Positions 62,791 to 64,000 of a DNA stretch of 64,000 bases are shown one piece after another. Made by a program: the position numbers and the translations under genes. The notes under the pieces are model-generated. The model had not been told where the DNA came from. It saw nothing but the letters and a program-made list of their open reading frames with translations, and did not search any database. Origin of the DNA: Flavisolibacter ginsengisoli DSM 18119 (lineage in GTDB: Bacteria; Bacteroidota; Bacteroidia; Chitinophagales; Chitinophagaceae). How positions within the stretch are numbered: the first letter of the stretch is position 1; each line of letters opens with the position of its first letter. Location: positions 62,001 through 126,000 of the forward strand of contig NZ_FQUU01000012.1 of NCBI RefSeq assembly GCF_900129295.1, written 5' to 3'.

Positions 62791-63879
62791 TTATTTTAGT
62801 TCAATTTGTAATTGCCGGATTTTTAAGTTAGTTACTTTCTCCTTGTATGCTACTAGTCCCTTACCTGATAACAAATGATCAAAAACTGCCTGCGCTAACA
62901 ATGGTGGTACCGCATTTCCTATTTGTTGAAACTTTGATTCAACATTACCAACCGGCTCAAAATCATTTGGGAAAGTTTGAATTCTGGCACATTCCCGCCA
63001 AGATAAACGACGTGGAACTTTTAGAACTGGCCTAGTAGGATCGCTTTTAGTATGTTCAAAGTGATCTGTAAAATCCCAACGCTGCTTAAATCCATCTTTA
63101 AGGTTAGACCAGGAAAGTTTCATTGTTGGACTTGCTGGATGTAATGTAATATGACGCCAATTAGCAACAACAGTAAATGCCGGGTCATCCCAATTTTTTT
63201 TTCTGTTTCTTGACATATAGTACCAAGACATGTGTCCCTCGGGATCGTGCGGCCTTTCATAAAATTCTCCTTTAGGCCAAAGTGGTAAATCCTTAATTGC
63301 TTCACCGTGAGAAGCATATGGAATTAAATTAGGATGATTCTTTGTAATGATTCCATGGGTAGGTTCTGGAAATTGAAATTTTTGTTCCAAGTCTTTTCTA
63401 ATTCCAACTATAATTAGCCGTTTCCTTATTTGAGGTACACCATAATCTTTAGCATCAACTAGTTTTTCAGAAACCCTATAGCCAAGTTTCTCAAATTCAT
63501 CTAATTGCTCTTTAAAAAAGGCGCCATTTTTTAGACCTTTCAGACCAGAAACATTTTCTGCAACAAAATATTTAGGTTGTACTTGTCTGACACAACGAAC
63601 GAAATGAAGATATAGTTTAGTTCTGGGATCTGCTTCTGGGTTTCTTTTACCCCCTAAAGAAAAAGATTGACAAGGATAACCTCCGATAACTAGATCTGCT
63701 GCTGGAAATGTTTCAAGCTTAGCGACATCACCTTCAAAAACTTCTTGCTCAGGGAAATATTTCCTAAGAGTTTCACATGAATCATGATCAATATCATTAG
63801 AGAATATAACTTTTGCACCAGCAGCTTCAGCTCCAAAATCCATTCCGCCACAACCAGAAAAAAGAGAAATAGTTTTCAT
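62791..63879 (-). CDS. DNA (cytosine-5) methyltransferase
   Basis: A 362-residue C5-cytosine methyltransferase. The motifs occur in order: I SLFSGCGGMDFG, IV GGYPCQSFS with the catalytic Cys, VI VAENVSG, VIII QIRKRLIIVG, IX with SWRECARIQTFPNDF, and X QIGNAVPPLLAQ. The target-recognition region lies at about 215-285 (WYYMSRNRKKNWDDPAF ... WDFTDHF). The length matches single-domain type II enzymes. The recognition sequence is not predictable from the sequence. It pairs with the convergent candidate nuclease. The remaining bases to 64000 hold no gene that I can see. Confidence 0.95.
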   Translation of the reverse strand: MKTISLFSGCGGMDFGAEAAGAKVIFSNDIDHDSCETLRKYFPEQEVFEGDVAKLETFPAADLVIGGYPCQSFSLGGKRNPEADPRTKLYLHFVRCVRQVQPKYFVAENVSGLKGLKNGAFFKEQLDEFEKLGYRVSEKLVDAKDYGVPQIRKRLIIVGIRKDLEQKFQFPEPTHGIITKNHPNLIPYASHGEAIKDLPLWPKGEFYERPHDPEGHMSWYYMSRNRKKNWDDPAFTVVANWRHITLHPASPTMKLSWSNLKDGFKQRWDFTDHFEHTKSDPTRPVLKVPRRLSWRECARIQTFPNDFEPVGNVESKFQQIGNAVPPLLAQAVFDHLLSGKGLVAYKEKVTNLKIRQLQIELK

Positions 63880-64000
63880 TAAATATATGTTTGCCTTAAT
63901 AAGACTTAAATGCTAAATTCTAAAAGTAATTATCCAATTTAGGTAAAAATAACTAAAAATATTAGTACAAAAGTGGCATGTTTAATTATAGGTAACTATA

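Larger units (their letters stand above)
61196..64000. mobile_element. Probable left end of a tRNA-Phe-integrated island (open to the right)
   Basis: Immediately after the tRNA the gene content changes from core genes to a DUF6876 gene, an unrecognised gene and a DNA methyltransferase, with lower GC by eye and a short direct repeat near the tRNA. Tyrosine-recombinase elements often use tRNA 3' ends. No integrase or right attachment site is inside the window, so the limits are inferred. Confidence 0.45.

Overview
The window looks like chromosomal DNA of a Bacteroidota member, most likely Chitinophagaceae or a close relative (inference from gene families; no rRNA is present). Supporting signs are promoters of the TTTG-N18-21-TAnnTTTG type, Rho with a long charged insertion, a GLPGLI-family protein, an IPExxxVDY-family protein, an OMP_b-brl_3-type barrel, many SPII lipoproteins, PadR-PspC and RprX/RprY-like pairs, and frequent TTG/GTG starts. 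Nearly everything up to 61.1 kb reads as ordinary core or family-level accessory chromosome.

Layout. 0-6 kb: end of a serine hydrolase gene, a DUF1624 membrane protein, a DUF2892 protein, an M19 dipeptidase gene broken by two one-base deletions, a CYTH protein, a possible 28-aa ORF and an extremely acidic 106-aa protein. 6-14 kb: DUF72, nagA, an AsmA-like protein, a two-component system, a GLPGLI protein and a 57-aa ORF. 14-27 kb: a large outer-membrane barrel, a SWIM/SNF2 helicase, comB with an SRPBCC gene, gcvT, and a PadR-PspC operon with a readable promoter and operator. 27-37 kb: a 2OG-Fe(II) oxygenase, an orphan ExbD, a tandem UspA, asnS, rho, then a tight mnmH-unknown-selD operon for 2-selenouridine in tRNA. 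37-47 kb: small accessory genes (NTF2-like, pentapeptide repeat, AraC, NADP-binding reductase, FMN reductase, double cupin, PCD, IPExxxVDY, M28 peptidase). 47-61 kb: feoB, a class A beta-lactamase-like gene, a 0.7-kb gap with five 11-bp tandem repeats, an arsR-arsM operon with its promoter and operator, an aminotransferase, an exonuclease-RidA pair, a GDP-mannose pyrophosphorylase, kdsD and recQ.

At 61.1 kb a tRNA-Phe gene marks a change. Beyond it lie a strong terminator, a GGGGTACA direct repeat, a DUF6876 gene (typical of mobile DNA), an unrecognised gene that may be a restriction endonuclease, and a convergent C5-cytosine methyltransferase, all AT-richer by eye. I read this as the left end of a tRNA-integrated island carrying a restriction-modification system. 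The tRNA acceptor stem has a C5-A68 mismatch, which would fit replacement of the 3' part of the tRNA by the incoming element.

Points most worth a second look: the unknown gene translationally coupled between mnmH and selD, the tRNA-Phe island with its candidate nuclease, the 11-bp repeat array, three or four unannotated small ORFs, and the two clear promoter/operator overlaps (PadR and ArsR). I saw no insertion sequence, CRISPR array, rRNA or integrase in the window.
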